Assembly: GCA_021372515.1 (NCBI GenBank)
Contig: JAJFUG010000123.1
Location: 1 to 24,478 of the forward strand
DNA: 24,478 nt
Origin: a bacterium
GTDB lineage: Bacteria; Gemmatimonadota; Glassbacteria; GWA2-58-10
Direction: 5' to 3'
Shown: positions 13,147 through 21,809 of the stretch, in pieces
Position numbering within the stretch: position 1 is the first letter of the stretch
Layout: each line of letters starts with the position of its first letter
Notes under the pieces: generated by a model
What the model saw: only the letters and a program-made list of their open reading frames with translations
The model's database searches: none
What the model was told of the DNA's origin: nothing
Made by a program: the position numbers and the translations under genes

Positions 13147-14372
13147 GCATCCTCCCTGTCTGCGCTGTCCATGAAAAGAGCGGCCCGCGCCGCCCGGGCC
13201 GAGAAGAACTCGGCGCAGATCACGGCCAGAAGGCCCACTGTCACAATCGTGGACTCGCTTTCCCCCTGGAACAGGAGCTGGCAGTTGGCTAACAGGGCCA
13301 CACTCATCCCGCCCTGGCCCAGAAGCGCCAGGCCGCCGCGCCAGGCGCCCGGCTCCAGGTCGGCCGAGCGCGCGCGGCTGGCCAGGGCCATCACCGTGGT
13401 CTTCACCACGCTGCGCGCCACAAGGTACGCCGCCAGCAGCAGAATCACCGCGGACGCACCCGCTGCCGACCCGATCCGCCAGTCCGCCCCGGTCAGCACC
13501 AGCAGAAGGATCAGGATCGGCTTTTCCCGGGTGACCAGGATCCGGAAAACACGCTCCCCGGCTGGCAACAGGTTGGTCAGGGTCGAACCCAGCACCACGG
13601 TCACGAACAGGCTCGAAAGCGCCAGGTACGAGGCCACCCCGCCCGCGAACACCGCGAATGCGATAATGAGCAGGGTCAGCTCGCGCTCGTTGTGACGGTG
13701 ACGGGCGAAAGAGTAGAACAACAGGCCCAGGATCAGCCCCAGAAGCACCGAGGCCGCAACCCATTCCAGCGCGGCCCAGGCCCCTCCACCCGCCGGGTGC
13801 CTGTACCCGGCCGCCAGGGCGAACAGCACGAGCGGCAGCAGCGGGTCGAGACTGGTGGTGAAATGCGCCAGGCGGGCCAGACGGTGCCGCACGCGGCCGC
13901 CCGCCACCGCGGCCAGGGCCGTGGCCGTGGGGCTGCTCACCGCCCCCAGCGCAGCCAGCACCGCCACCGCGGAAACCGGGTCCTCCAGCGCCTCCGGGAA
14001 GAACCGACTGACAACCAGCCAGAGCGCCCCGCCCACCGCCAGCAGGCTTAGCCCGGATTCCAGCAGCAGCACGCGGAAAAACACTGCCGGGAACCGCCGC
14101 AGGTGTGTCCAGCGCAACTGCAGCCCGAACAGCAGCCCGATCCAGCCCAGGGCCAGTTCCTTAACCGGCTCCAGGTTGTGCAGCAGCTCCGGTCCGGCCA
14201 GGCCGAACCCCTGGCCGCCCAACGCCAGGCCCAGCACCAGGTACAAGGCAGTCGTAAACCTGAAATAGCCCGGGTTCTGCCCAGCCCGCGTGCGCAGCAG
14301 CACACGCCCGCCCGCCAGGGCCACCAGGGTCACCAGCAGCACACTCAGGATTGTCAGGCTGGATTCGCTCAT
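13143..14372 (-). CDS. Cation/proton antiporter family membrane protein
   Basis: This 409-residue protein has about 11-12 predicted helices. It shares a CPA-like plan with the next gene: an N-terminal helix, 'TTALYLVLGLALGGQGFGLAGP', 'ALGWIGLLFGLQLRW', 'ALGAVSSPTATALAAVAGG' (the segment expected near the ion site), and C-terminal 'LILLLVLTGADWRIG' and 'GLALLGQGGMSVALLANCQL' (quoted as GGLALLGQGGMSVALLAN). It is diverged from the next gene. The stop overlaps the next ATG as ATGA, so both are likely co-translated, perhaps as partners. The Shine-Dalgarno sequence is weak. A promoter candidate lies 52-80 bases upstream. Confidence 0.8.
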   Translation of the reverse strand: MSESSLTILSVLLVTLVALAGGRVLLRTRAGQNPGYFRFTTALYLVLGLALGGQGFGLAGPELLHNLEPVKELALGWIGLLFGLQLRWTHLRRFPAVFFRVLLLESGLSLLAVGGALWLVVSRFFPEALEDPVSAVAVLAALGAVSSPTATALAAVAGGRVRHRLARLAHFTTSLDPLLPLVLFALAAGYRHPAGGGAWAALEWVAASVLLGLILGLLFYSFARHRHNERELTLLIIAFAVFAGGVASYLALSSLFVTVVLGSTLTNLLPAGERVFRILVTREKPILILLLVLTGADWRIGSAAGASAVILLLAAYLVARSVVKTTVMALASRARSADLEPGAWRGGLALLGQGGMSVALLANCQLLFQGESESTIVTVGLLAVICAEFFSARAARAALFMDSADREDA

Positions 14373-14423
14373 TACGTGGTCCGTTTTCGCAGTGTCCGGT
14401 TCGACAGAAAGAGCCTTACGGAT

Positions 14424-14452
14424 ATTCTATCACAGGGGGAGCGGGAGGTAAA
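14424..14452 (-). promoter_or_regulatory. Candidate sigma70 promoter of the antiporter genes
   Basis: On the minus strand TTTACC (14452-14447), a 17-base spacer and TAGAAT (14429-14424) give four and five of six matches. Transcription would start near 14417, about 45 bases before the first antiporter ATG. This suggests the antiporters can be transcribed apart from the PII-like gene. Confidence 0.5.
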
Positions 14453-14501
14453 CAGCGCAGTAGGAAAAAAAGAGGAACACCGGATGGGTGAAACAAACGA
14501 A

Positions 14502-14837
14502 TTACAGCTTCAGTCCGCGCACGATTTCCAGCGGCAGGGCCATCAGGATGCCGGTGCCGGGACGCTCCAGACTGCCGCAGATGTCCTCGATCAACTCGGC
14601 CGCCTGCTCGAAAGTCTCACGGTCGGGCAGCACGGACAGGATGGTCTTGTTGTGCGGCCGCCCCCCTGAGAGCATGCCCTGCAGGCCCGCGAAAATCGGG
14701 ATGTCGTGGCTCAAAACCCGGCCCATACCAGTGCTGTCGAGGATCGTAGCCCCACCGATCCCGATCTCGAGGAAACCGGAAAGAATCTCCTCCAGGAGTT
14801 CCTCCCGATTGAGCACGAAAATCATCAGCAGCGGCAT
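14502..14837 (-). CDS. PII-like signal protein
   Basis: This 111-residue protein has the PII (GlnB-like) ferredoxin fold pattern: strand MIFVLNREELLEEILSGFLE with helix, 'GIGGATILDSTGMG', a loop (VLSHDIPIFAGLQGMLSGGR) at the T-loop position, 'KTILSVLPDRETFEQAAELI', and a C-terminal strand 'GTGILMALPLEIVRGL'. The classical Tyr51 uridylylation region and the standard glnB-type T-loop residues are missing, so it belongs to the wider PII-like group that often controls a neighbouring transporter. It starts 6 bases after the PtsN-like gene. Its ATG context (GAGCCGGTATG) is the same as that of the PtsN-like gene. Possible ligands are adenylate nucleotides, by family only. Confidence 0.8.
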   Translation of the reverse strand: MPLLMIFVLNREELLEEILSGFLEIGIGGATILDSTGMGRVLSHDIPIFAGLQGMLSGGRPHNKTILSVLPDRETFEQAAELIEDICGSLERPGTGILMALPLEIVRGLKL

Positions 14838-14843
14838 ACCGGC

Positions 14844-15311
14844 TCAACCCTTGTGTTTGGCGTCCTCCTCAGACAGGATGCCGAGGATTTCATCCACCGT
14901 GGCGGCTTTCTTGATCGATTCGACGAAGTTGGAGTGCTGGATCAGGCGGCTGATCCGGGCGAGGGTTTTCAGATGGCGGTCGCTGGAGGCGGGGGAGCCG
15001 ACCAGCAGGAAGACGAAATGCACCGGGGCGCGGTCCAGGGAGTCGTAGTCCACCCCCTGCGGCGCCCGGCCAAGCACGATCAATTGCTCCTGGACCTCGG
15101 CCGATATCGCGTGCGGCACCGCGATACCCCGACCGATGCCGGTGGTCATGATCTTCTCGCGCTCCATCAGGCTGGCCAGAAGGCGCGAGGTGTCCTTGAT
15201 CTTGCCGGCCTCGCGCAGACAGTCCACCATCTTGCCGAGGAGCTCCTCCTTACTGCATCCCGTCAGGTCCGGGATCACGGTGTCGGGAGAGACGAAATCC
15301 ATCAGTTTCAT
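14844..15311 (-). CDS. PtsN-like PTS EIIA (nitrogen/fructose type) domain protein
   Basis: This 155-residue stand-alone EIIA domain has the phosphorylation site in 'GIGRGIAVPHAIS' (His67), the position expected for PtsN/EIIA-Fru domains. 'PVHFVFLLVGSPASSDRHLKTLARISRLI' (quoted as PVHFVFLLVGSPASSDRHL) is also typical. In proteobacteria PtsN regulates potassium transport and other functions through its phosphorylation state. No PTS permease or EI/HPr gene is in the window. The ATG at 15311 has AGGAAAGAG upstream; an in-frame start at 15344 lies in the thrC end. It sits between thrC and the PII-like gene, 39 and 6 bases away, so they are likely co-transcribed. Confidence 0.88.
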   Translation of the reverse strand: MKLMDFVSPDTVIPDLTGCSKEELLGKMVDCLREAGKIKDTSRLLASLMEREKIMTTGIGRGIAVPHAISAEVQEQLIVLGRAPQGVDYDSLDRAPVHFVFLLVGSPASSDRHLKTLARISRLIQHSNFVESIKKAATVDEILGILSEEDAKHKG

Positions 15312-15350
15312 ACCGGCTCTTTCCTGCTGTGGTTCAGAGGGCAAGCGGCG

Positions 15351-16721
15351 TTATTCCCAGATATGCCAGTCTACCGCGAGCTCCTGACGGCGGCGCACCT
15401 GCTCGTCGATGGCCTTGCGCACCGTGGACACGTCCGCCGGCAGCTCCACCAGGCCGTTCAGGTAGCGCGCGTTCACCTCGGTCAGGCCGCCGCGCTGGTA
15501 CTCGGTCTTGAACTCGGTGAATTTCAGCCCGTGCGCGGTCGAGACCACCACCACCCGGTCGGTGGGCTTGATCACGCCCCGGTGCACCAGCTTCAACGTG
15601 ACTGCCAGGGCCACCCCGGTGTGCGGGCAGTTGAACAGCCCGGTCAGGTCGCCCAGGGCGCAGGCGTTGGCCAGTTCGTTCTCGGTCGCCTGCTCCACGA
15701 TCCCATCGTACTTTTTCAACGCATCCACCGCCTTGCGGAAACTCACCGGGTTGCCGATCTGGATCGCGCTGGCCAGGGTTTTGCCCGCGGTCACCGGGTG
15801 GAACTCGCGGAAACCCGTCTTGTAGCTCTGGTACAGCGGGTTGGCCTTGGCCGCCTGGGCCACCACGATCCGCGGCTTCTTGGTGGTCAGCCCCAGGTCC
15901 AGCAGCATGTCGAACCCCTTGCCCAGGGCGCTCACGTTGCCCAGGTTGCCGCCCGGGATCACCACCACGTCCGGTATCTGCCACTCGAACTGCTGGGCGA
16001 TCTCGATCGAGACCGTCTTCTGGCCCTCGATCCGCAAGCTGTTCATCGAGTTGGCCAGGTAGATACGCTTCTCCCGGGTCACCTCTTTGACTATCGCCAT
16101 GCAGCCGTCGAAATCCGTGTCCAGGCACAACGTGATCGCCCCGTTCGAGATCGGCTGGATCAGTTGCGCGGTCGAAATCTTGCCTTTGGGCAGGAACACG
16201 ATCGAGGGGATGCCGGCGCAGGCGCAGTAGGCGGCCAGCGCGGCCGAGGTGTCGCCGGTCGAGGCGCAGGCCACGGCCTGGATATCCGTCCCCTCCGAGA
16301 TCATCTGCCTGACCATCGAGACCAGCACGGTCATGCCCAGGTCCTTGAAGCTCCCGGTGTGGCTGTTGCCGCACAGCTTGATCCAGAGGTCCTCCACCCC
16401 GATCATCCGTCCCAGGCGCTCGGCCCAGAACAGGTTGGTCCCGCCCTCGTACATCGAGACCACGTTGCGGTCCTCCACCGCCGGGCAGACCCATTCCTTC
16501 TTGCCCCAGATCGCGCTGCCGTAGGGCCACTCGGCGCTCTTGTAACGCTTGTCGAAAAGATGCTTCCAGCCCTCGGCGTCATGCGCGGCGGCCAGGGCCG
16601 ACGTGTCGTGGGTCACTTCCAGCAGGTTGCCGCAGCGCTCGCAGGTGTAGATCACTGAATTGATCGGATACTTTTCCCGGCAATCGGGATTGATGCACTG
16701 GAACCAGCAGCTATAGCTCAT
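15351..16721 (-). CDS. thrC: Threonine synthase
   Basis: This 456-residue PLP enzyme makes threonine from O-phosphohomoserine. The N-terminal zinc ribbon has Cys9, Cys14, Cys27 and Cys30. The PLP lysine is Lys126 in [11 protein letters not shown]. '[15 protein letters not shown]' is the phosphate-binding loop of the cofactor, and '[15 protein letters not shown]' is a further family motif. Length and zinc ribbon fit the ThrC subclass with an N-terminal finger; the sequence is nearer to it than to cystathionine-type synthases. The ATG at 16721 has only a weak Shine-Dalgarno sequence (GGAG about 16 bases away). It is in the same direction as the PtsN- and PII-like genes downstream. Confidence 0.93.
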   Translation of the reverse strand: MSYSCWFQCINPDCREKYPINSVIYTCERCGNLLEVTHDTSALAAAHDAEGWKHLFDKRYKSAEWPYGSAIWGKKEWVCPAVEDRNVVSMYEGGTNLFWAERLGRMIGVEDLWIKLCGNSHTGSFKDLGMTVLVSMVRQMISEGTDIQAVACASTGDTSAALAAYCACAGIPSIVFLPKGKISTAQLIQPISNGAITLCLDTDFDGCMAIVKEVTREKRIYLANSMNSLRIEGQKTVSIEIAQQFEWQIPDVVVIPGGNLGNVSALGKGFDMLLDLGLTTKKPRIVVAQAAKANPLYQSYKTGFREFHPVTAGKTLASAIQIGNPVSFRKAVDALKKYDGIVEQATENELANACALGDLTGLFNCPHTGVALAVTLKLVHRGVIKPTDRVVVVSTAHGLKFTEFKTEYQRGGLTEVNARYLNGLVELPADVSTVRKAIDEQVRRRQELAVDWHIWE

Positions 16722-16778
16722 TTTAGGAGACTTCTCCGCAGAGGTCGGCTTTGTCTGTGATTTGGAAAACGAATGTAA

Positions 16779-16807
16779 AAGCTAAGGGGCGGGGCTGCGG
16801 CAGTCAA
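16779..16807 (-). promoter_or_regulatory. thrC: Weak promoter candidate upstream of thrC
   Basis: TTGACT (16807-16802), a 17-base spacer and TAGCTT (16784-16779) on the minus strand. The -35 box is good and the -10 box poor (three of six). It overlaps the end of the upstream gene's flanking spacer. Confidence 0.3.
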
Positions 16808-16819
16808 TGATAAAAAGGC

Positions 16820-17344
16820 TCAGCGCACCAGGATAACCAGGGCCGTGACAAGGCCGGCGAGCAGAAAGACATTGAAATAGAGGAAATACCAATGGCTGTC
16901 GGTGAGCGCCGCCTCATCGGAGGGACGGCCCGGGGCGGGTTCGACACGGGAGCGCCGCTGGTCGGCCCGGGCGCTCAACTCACTCTCCAGGGAGCGCTGT
17001 ATCTCCTGCGCGGTTTCCGGGTCGGATTTCTCGATCATCTGGAGAGCCAGGCGACGGCGGCGCACGATGTTCTCGAGGTGCTTGTTGCGCTGCGATTCCC
17101 CGAGTTCCTTGGCCGAGCCGGCGCCATAATTCTTCTGCACCGAGGAGTGGTTGTAGAAGCACTTCATTATTTCCAGACGGTCGAGCAGCATCTGGCGCTT
17201 GCGCTGATTCTCGATGCGGCCGCTGATCACCCGCTCGCACACCTCGGTGAACCGGCGGACACGCTTTTCGACCTGGTCGTCGCTCAAGGCGCGCAAACAG
17301 GTTTCCTCGATCAGATCGTCGATTGACTCCTGAATCTCATCCAT
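16820..17344 (-). CDS. Tail-anchored protein with charged helices, unknown function
   Basis: This 174-residue protein is not recognised. It has a helical, charged body (residues 1-130), with clusters such as 'SDDQVEKRVRRFTEVCERVI' and 'RNKHLENIVRRRRLALQMIE'. A linker rich in Pro, Ser and Arg follows (128-145), and then one membrane helix at the very C-terminus (FLYFNVFLLAGLVTALVILV, about 153-172). The body would face the cytoplasm. The ATG at 17344 has GGGGAAAG about 6 bases upstream; a GTG at 17359 would add 5 residues. It is the first gene after a perfect-consensus promoter and lies 98 bases from thrC. Confidence 0.75.
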   Translation of the reverse strand: MDEIQESIDDLIEETCLRALSDDQVEKRVRRFTEVCERVISGRIENQRKRQMLLDRLEIMKCFYNHSSVQKNYGAGSAKELGESQRNKHLENIVRRRRLALQMIEKSDPETAQEIQRSLESELSARADQRRSRVEPAPGRPSDEAALTDSHWYFLYFNVFLLAGLVTALVILVR

Positions 17345-17422
17345 CAAGTCTTTCCCCACAGATCGAACCAGGTTTGCTTCCTGCGCGAGCCTCCGGCTGT
17401 TTCCGTTCCATATCGTAAGCTT

Positions 17423-17457
17423 ATTATATTCGACCCGTTCCGGGCTGTCAAGACAGC
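17423..17457 (-). promoter_or_regulatory. Perfect-consensus sigma70 promoter with overlapping inverted repeats
   Basis: TTGACA (17451-17446), exactly 17 bases, and TATAAT (17428-17423) on the minus strand. The start should be near 17416, leaving a leader of about 70 bases. GCTGTC-AA-GACAGC (17444-17457) covers the -35 box, and CCCG-TTC-CGGG (17434-17444) sits in the spacer, so a repressor could bind here. Confidence 0.85.
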
Positions 17458-17635
17458 CGACGCCCCGGCGCGGCAGGAAAATGCCTCCCAGAGAAAATAT
17501 CGGAAAAACCGGGGCTTCCCTTTAGCGCAACCCCGCATTCCTTTGCCGTTCAACGAACTCGGCCCCCACGCCGCGGGATGCCGTCCGCAGAATCGCTCCA
17601 CGGGCGGCGCTGCGCTCCCGCCCGCTCGTATCCCA
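17458..17635. other. Spacer between divergent promoters
   Basis: This is non-coding sequence between the leftward consensus promoter and the galT promoter. Short open frames exist on both strands but lack Shine-Dalgarno sequences and protein-like composition. No terminator or repeat was seen. Confidence 0.5.
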
Positions 17636-17664
17636 TTGACACCCGTCTGGCTTTGGTCTACAAT
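17636..17664 (+). promoter_or_regulatory. galT: Promoter of galT
   Basis: TTGACA (17636-17641), a 17-base spacer and TACAAT (17659-17664) match sigma70 consensus in 11 of 12 positions. The start should be near 17671, leaving a leader of about 90 bases before galT. Confidence 0.85.
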
Positions 17665-17759
17665 AAAAGAGACCATTTTCCGCTTCTTCCGTGGCATTCG
17701 GGCCTTGATGTACGCTTGTTCATCGCCCCTTGAGAAAACCCTCAAAAAGCGAGACTGCA

Positions 17760-18821
17760 TTGGCTGAGTTCAGGCACGATCCGGTTCACAAAAGGTGGGT
17801 CATCGTTGCTGTCGACCGCAGCCGGAATCCGGATGACTTCGATGTCCCAAGGCGTACCCCGGACGGCGGTTTCTGTCCGCTGTGCGAGGGCCAGGAGAGC
17901 AAGACCCCGGGTGAGATCTTTGCCGTGCGCAGCGGCAACCCCAACCGTCCCGGCTGGAAAATCCGTGTCATACCCAACAAGTATCCCGTGCTGGCCGACA
18001 GCCCCGAGGGCATCAAGCGCAACGCGGTCGGACATTACGATTTCATCGCCGGGGCCGGCGCCCACGAGATTATCGTCGAGCACCCCTCCCATCAGGCCCT
18101 GTTCCACGACCTGGGGAGCGAGCACCTGACCGAACTCATCACCACCTACCGCCAGCGCGCCGCCACCCTGATGGAGAACGAGACCTACCGCTACATCATG
18201 CTCTTCAAGAACCACGGCCAGGCGGCCGGAGCCACCACCAACCACCCGCACAGCCAGGTGCTGGCCATGCCGGTCATCCCACGGATCGTGGCCATGGCCC
18301 TGGCCACCGCGCGCGAGCATTTCCACCTCAAGGAACGCTGCCTGTTCTGCGACCTGCTGAACCAGGAGATCGAGGACGGCAGCCGGGTCGTGGCCGAAAA
18401 CGAGCATTTCATCTGCTACGTGCCCTATGCCTCGCGCTTCCCGTTCGAGATGGCCGTGTTCCCCAAGAAGCACCACCACGACTTTTCCAGCATGGACGAC
18501 GCCCTGCTCGCACCCTGCGCCGAAATCCTGCAGCAGGCGGTGGGACGGTTGTTCGCCCTGTTCGGCGACCCGCCGTTCAACATGCTGGTCCATTCCGGGC
18601 CCAACACCAACCAGACCCCGCGCCGCGCCGGCTACTGGGGCACGCTGCGTTACGACTGGCATTGGCACATCGAGATCACCCCGCGGCTCAGCCCCATCGC
18701 CGGGTTCGAACTGGGCACCGGCATGTACATCAACCACACTCCGCCCGAGCGTGCCGCCGAGCTGCTGCGCCAGACACAGCCCCCGGCCCCCTCCGGCCAG
18801 ACCGGGTTCCATCGCTATTGA
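17760..18821 (+). CDS. galT: Galactose-1-phosphate uridylyltransferase family protein
   Basis: This 353-residue HIT-superfamily nucleotidyltransferase has zinc ligands in FCPLCEG (Cys39, Cys42), the active site N-HPHSQ (nucleophile His164), and a C-terminal 'HWHIEITPR' motif. It moves UMP between UDP-glucose and galactose-1-phosphate in the Leloir pathway. The HPHSQ form, in place of HPHGQ, also occurs in relatives that act on other sugar nucleotides such as ADP-glucose. The start is uncertain: TTG at 17760 gives MAEFRHDPVHKRWVI, which fits family starts, while TTG at 17730 would add 10 residues. Neither has a good Shine-Dalgarno sequence. The kinase follows after 51 bases. Confidence 0.88.
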   Translation: MAEFRHDPVHKRWVIVAVDRSRNPDDFDVPRRTPDGGFCPLCEGQESKTPGEIFAVRSGNPNRPGWKIRVIPNKYPVLADSPEGIKRNAVGHYDFIAGAGAHEIIVEHPSHQALFHDLGSEHLTELITTYRQRAATLMENETYRYIMLFKNHGQAAGATTNHPHSQVLAMPVIPRIVAMALATAREHFHLKERCLFCDLLNQEIEDGSRVVAENEHFICYVPYASRFPFEMAVFPKKHHHDFSSMDDALLAPCAEILQQAVGRLFALFGDPPFNMLVHSGPNTNQTPRRAGYWGTLRYDWHWHIEITPRLSPIAGFELGTGMYINHTPPERAAELLRQTQPPAPSGQTGFHRY

Positions 18822-18872
18822 GCCGTGCATCGGGGATGCACCGCCCCCGCGCGACTTGGAAATAAAAGGTAA

Positions 18873-21809
18873 ATGTCGACCGTTGCCGAAACCCAGAGCG
18901 CCGCGCTGGAACTGATCCTCCAGTCCAGCCGCGAAGCGTTCCTGTTCTTCGACGCTGAGGGCCTCATCACCGGGATCAGCCGCCAGTTGGCCGGTATTTT
19001 GTCCTGGAAACGGGAGGACCTGGTCGGCAAGCCCCTTTCCGTCCTGTTCCCTCCCGAGCTGAACCTGATGCCCGAGGGCGGCCTCGCGCCCGGAGAGCAC
19101 AACCTCAACGCGATCACCGGCATCAAGGCGCGGTTGTTCTCGCGCTGGTCACTTTTCCAAAGCTCGATCGACCCGCAGGTCAAGACCCTCTTCTTCCTGG
19201 AGCGCCTCTACGGCCCGGCGGATGCCGAGCTGGACTCCTTCGAGAACGCGATGATGGAACTGCTGCGCGCCGAGGAGCGCGACTCCATGCTCGAGGAGGC
19301 TTTCCGCGGCATGATCCTCGATGATCTGCCCGTGGGCGTGATGGTGGTCGACCGCGAGGGACGGATCGTACTGTACAACCGCGCCCAGGAGGTCATCACC
19401 GGCATCGCCCGCGAGCAGGCCCTGGGAGGCTACCTGTTCCGCGACTACGCCAGCCACGCCGCGCCCGAGGTGACAGAGGCTTTCGAGCAGGCCACACACG
19501 AGGTCGTGCGCGGACGCGAGCTGGAGTTCGACTACACCGACCGCTATGGACGGGAAAAACGTTTCCGCGCCCGTATCAGCACGCTGTACGGCAATGACGG
19601 GAACATCCACGGGGTGATCCAGACCCTCGAGGACCTCAGCGCCCCGCGCCGCCTGGAGCAGGAAATCCAGCGCACCCGCAATTTCCTCAAGCGCCTGCTG
19701 GACAACACACCCAACGCCATCCTCACCACCGACTCCACCGGGCGGATCAATTTCTTCAACCGCTCGGCCGAGATCATGCTCGGGTTCGACAAGCTGGGCG
19801 TCAACGACATCCGCATGGATGAGATCTACCTGGGCGGCTACCGCGAGGTGCTGCAGGTGACCCGCCTTCTGGAGGAGTCGGGCGGCACGATCGAGAACTA
19901 CGAGACCTACTTCCGGGCCGCGGATGGCGATGAGTTCCCGGTCAGTCTGACCGGCTCGCTGCTCTACGACTCGTCCTCCAACCTCGAGGGCGCCATCTGG
20001 ATCGTGCGCAACCTCAGCCTGGAGCGGCGGCTGGAAAGCGAGATACTGCGCAACGAGCACTACCTGGCCACCGTTACCCGCGACAGCGGGGACGCCATCA
20101 TCACCGTGGACAACGACGGGAAAGTCAAGACTTGGAACCGCGGTGCCGAAAACATCTTCGGTTTCCGCGCCGAGGAAATGCAGGGCCAGAGCCTCGAACG
20201 GCTCCTGCCGCCCGGGGACTCCTACAACGGCGAGATGCAGTGGGTCGAGCTGCAGTTGGCCGAGCACGGCGAGCTGCAGAACTATGTCACCGAGCGCGTG
20301 GCCGCCGGGGGACGGCGCATCGTGGTCGAGACCTCGATCAGCCTGCTGCGCGACCACCGCGGGCGGGCCATCGGCCGCTCGATCATCCTGCACGACATCA
20401 CCGAGCGCGCCCGGCTGGAACGCTCGCTGCACCAGCACATCAGCGAGCTGTCCATGATCAACGAGATCAGCGAGGCCCTGCTCTCGTCCAAGGACCTAAA
20501 CGAGCTGCTGGGCATCATCCTGGTGGGCGTGACCGCCTCCCAGGGCCTGGGGTTCAACCGCGCCTTCATCCTGCTCGTGGACCACAAGAGCGAGTCCCTG
20601 GTCGGCCACTACGCCATCGGACCCTCCAACGCCCAGGAGGCCGGGATGATCTGGCACGAGCTGTACCAGAAAAAGCAGACCCTGCGCGAGCTGCTCGACT
20701 CCTACAAGCACAACGTGGGCGACCACGACATCCAGATCAACCGCGTGGTGCGCTCGATCCGCATCCCGCTGTCCGACGGCGCAAACCCGCTGGTGCGCTG
20801 CGTGGCCGAGCGAACTCCGCTCAACGTGGTGGACGGGGTGCGCACGGGGATTTTCCCCCAGTGGCTGTCCGACACCCTGGGCAACGACACCATGGCCATC
20901 ATGCCCATGGTCTGCGAGCACCGCAGTGTCGGCCTGCTGCTGGTCGACAACCTGATCAACCGGCGGCCGATCCTGGAGGACTCGTTCAACATGCTGCGCG
21001 TGCTGGCCAACCTGGCCAGCCAGGTGGTCGAGCGCAACCTCCTCTATTCCAGCCTGGAGGAGAAAATCGCCGATCTGGACCGCGCCTACAAGGACCTCAA
21101 GGACAGCCGCGACCGCCTGGTCCGCGCCGAGAAGCTCTCCGCTGTGGGCGAGGTGGCGGCCAACGTGGCCCACGAGATACGAAACCCCCTGGTCTCCATC
21201 GGCGGGTTCGCCCGCGCCCTGTTGCGCGATTGTCCTCCCGAGGACCCGCGCCGCGAGAAAGTGCGTATCATCCTCGAGGAGGTCGGCCGCCTGGAGCGCT
21301 ACCTCAACGACACCCTCACTTTCATCCGGCCCAAGGAGCCGGCGTTCCGCCCCAGCGACCCTAACGACCTGGTGCGCGAGACGTTCCGCATGATGGACAG
21401 CGAGATCGAATCCAGCGGGGTCGAGATCCGCCTCGAGCTCGACCCGGCTCTGCCACCGGTGGAGCTCGACCGCGACCAGATACGCCAGGTGCTGCTCAAC
21501 CTGTTCCGCAACGCCCTGGAGGCCATGCCCGGCGGCGGCATGCTCACCGTGGGCAGCCGTTCCGAGAACGGATTTGTCACCCTCAGCGTGGCTGACACGG
21601 GTATGGGTATCGAACAGAAAAATATGGAAAAACTCTTCACCGCCTTCTTCACCACCAAGAGCACCGGCTCCGGCCTGGGGCTCGCTATCAGCAGCCAGAT
21701 AATCAACAATCACAACGGCACCATCGGGCTGTCCAGCCGCAAGGATGAGGGGACCGTGTTCCACATCACTTTGCCTGTTCGGCAGCAGGCCCGCAAGGAG
21801 GAGAAATGA
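18873..21809 (+). CDS. Sensor histidine kinase with four PAS domains and a GAF domain
   Basis: This 978-residue protein appears cytoplasmic, with no membrane helix or signal peptide. In order it has PAS domains at about 10-115, 150-262, 270-390 and 398-520, a GAF domain at about 540-735, a coiled linker, HisKA with His767 in NVAHEIRNPL, and an HATPase_c domain. The last has an N box (LFRNALEAM, Asn880), G1 (VADTGMGI) and G2 (FFTTKSTGSGLGLAI). The plan is that of a soluble kinase integrating internal signals such as redox, light or small ligands. The cofactors of its PAS domains cannot be read from sequence. The ATG at 18873 has AAAAGG upstream. Its stop overlaps the receiver gene ATG as ATGA. 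Confidence 0.92.
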   Translation: MSTVAETQSAALELILQSSREAFLFFDAEGLITGISRQLAGILSWKREDLVGKPLSVLFPPELNLMPEGGLAPGEHNLNAITGIKARLFSRWSLFQSSIDPQVKTLFFLERLYGPADAELDSFENAMMELLRAEERDSMLEEAFRGMILDDLPVGVMVVDREGRIVLYNRAQEVITGIAREQALGGYLFRDYASHAAPEVTEAFEQATHEVVRGRELEFDYTDRYGREKRFRARISTLYGNDGNIHGVIQTLEDLSAPRRLEQEIQRTRNFLKRLLDNTPNAILTTDSTGRINFFNRSAEIMLGFDKLGVNDIRMDEIYLGGYREVLQVTRLLEESGGTIENYETYFRAADGDEFPVSLTGSLLYDSSSNLEGAIWIVRNLSLERRLESEILRNEHYLATVTRDSGDAIITVDNDGKVKTWNRGAENIFGFRAEEMQGQSLERLLPPGDSYNGEMQWVELQLAEHGELQNYVTERVAAGGRRIVVETSISLLRDHRGRAIGRSIILHDITERARLERSLHQHISELSMINEISEALLSSKDLNELLGIILVGVTASQGLGFNRAFILLVDHKSESLVGHYAIGPSNAQEAGMIWHELYQKKQTLRELLDSYKHNVGDHDIQINRVVRSIRIPLSDGANPLVRCVAERTPLNVVDGVRTGIFPQWLSDTLGNDTMAIMPMVCEHRSVGLLLVDNLINRRPILEDSFNMLRVLANLASQVVERNLLYSSLEEKIADLDRAYKDLKDSRDRLVRAEKLSAVGEVAANVAHEIRNPLVSIGGFARALLRDCPPEDPRREKVRIILEEVGRLERYLNDTLTFIRPKEPAFRPSDPNDLVRETFRMMDSEIESSGVEIRLELDPALPPVELDRDQIRQVLLNLFRNALEAMPGGGMLTVGSRSENGFVTLSVADTGMGIEQKNMEKLFTAFFTTKSTGSGLGLAISSQIINNHNGTIGLSSRKDEGTVFHITLPVRQQARKEEK

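Noticed and set aside
11857-13764. Extended 635-residue form of the second antiporter
   Set aside because: The extra N-terminal part is the first antiporter read in the wrong frame; the ATG at 13146 in the ATGA overlap is the fitting start.
14460-14501. T-rich stretch after the PII-like gene as a terminator
   Set aside because: There is a T-run on the minus strand but no stable stem before it.
14706-16658. Long plus-strand frame opposite threonine synthase and the EIIA gene
   Set aside because: Composition is typical of antisense reading in high-GC genes, and the minus-strand products have family motifs.
17344-17760. Minus-strand frame across the divergent promoter region
   Set aside because: It runs through two good promoters, has no Shine-Dalgarno sequence and no protein-like pattern.
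17742-20438. Long minus-strand frames opposite galT and the histidine kinase
   Set aside because: Antisense to genes with clear catalytic motifs; no sensible starts.
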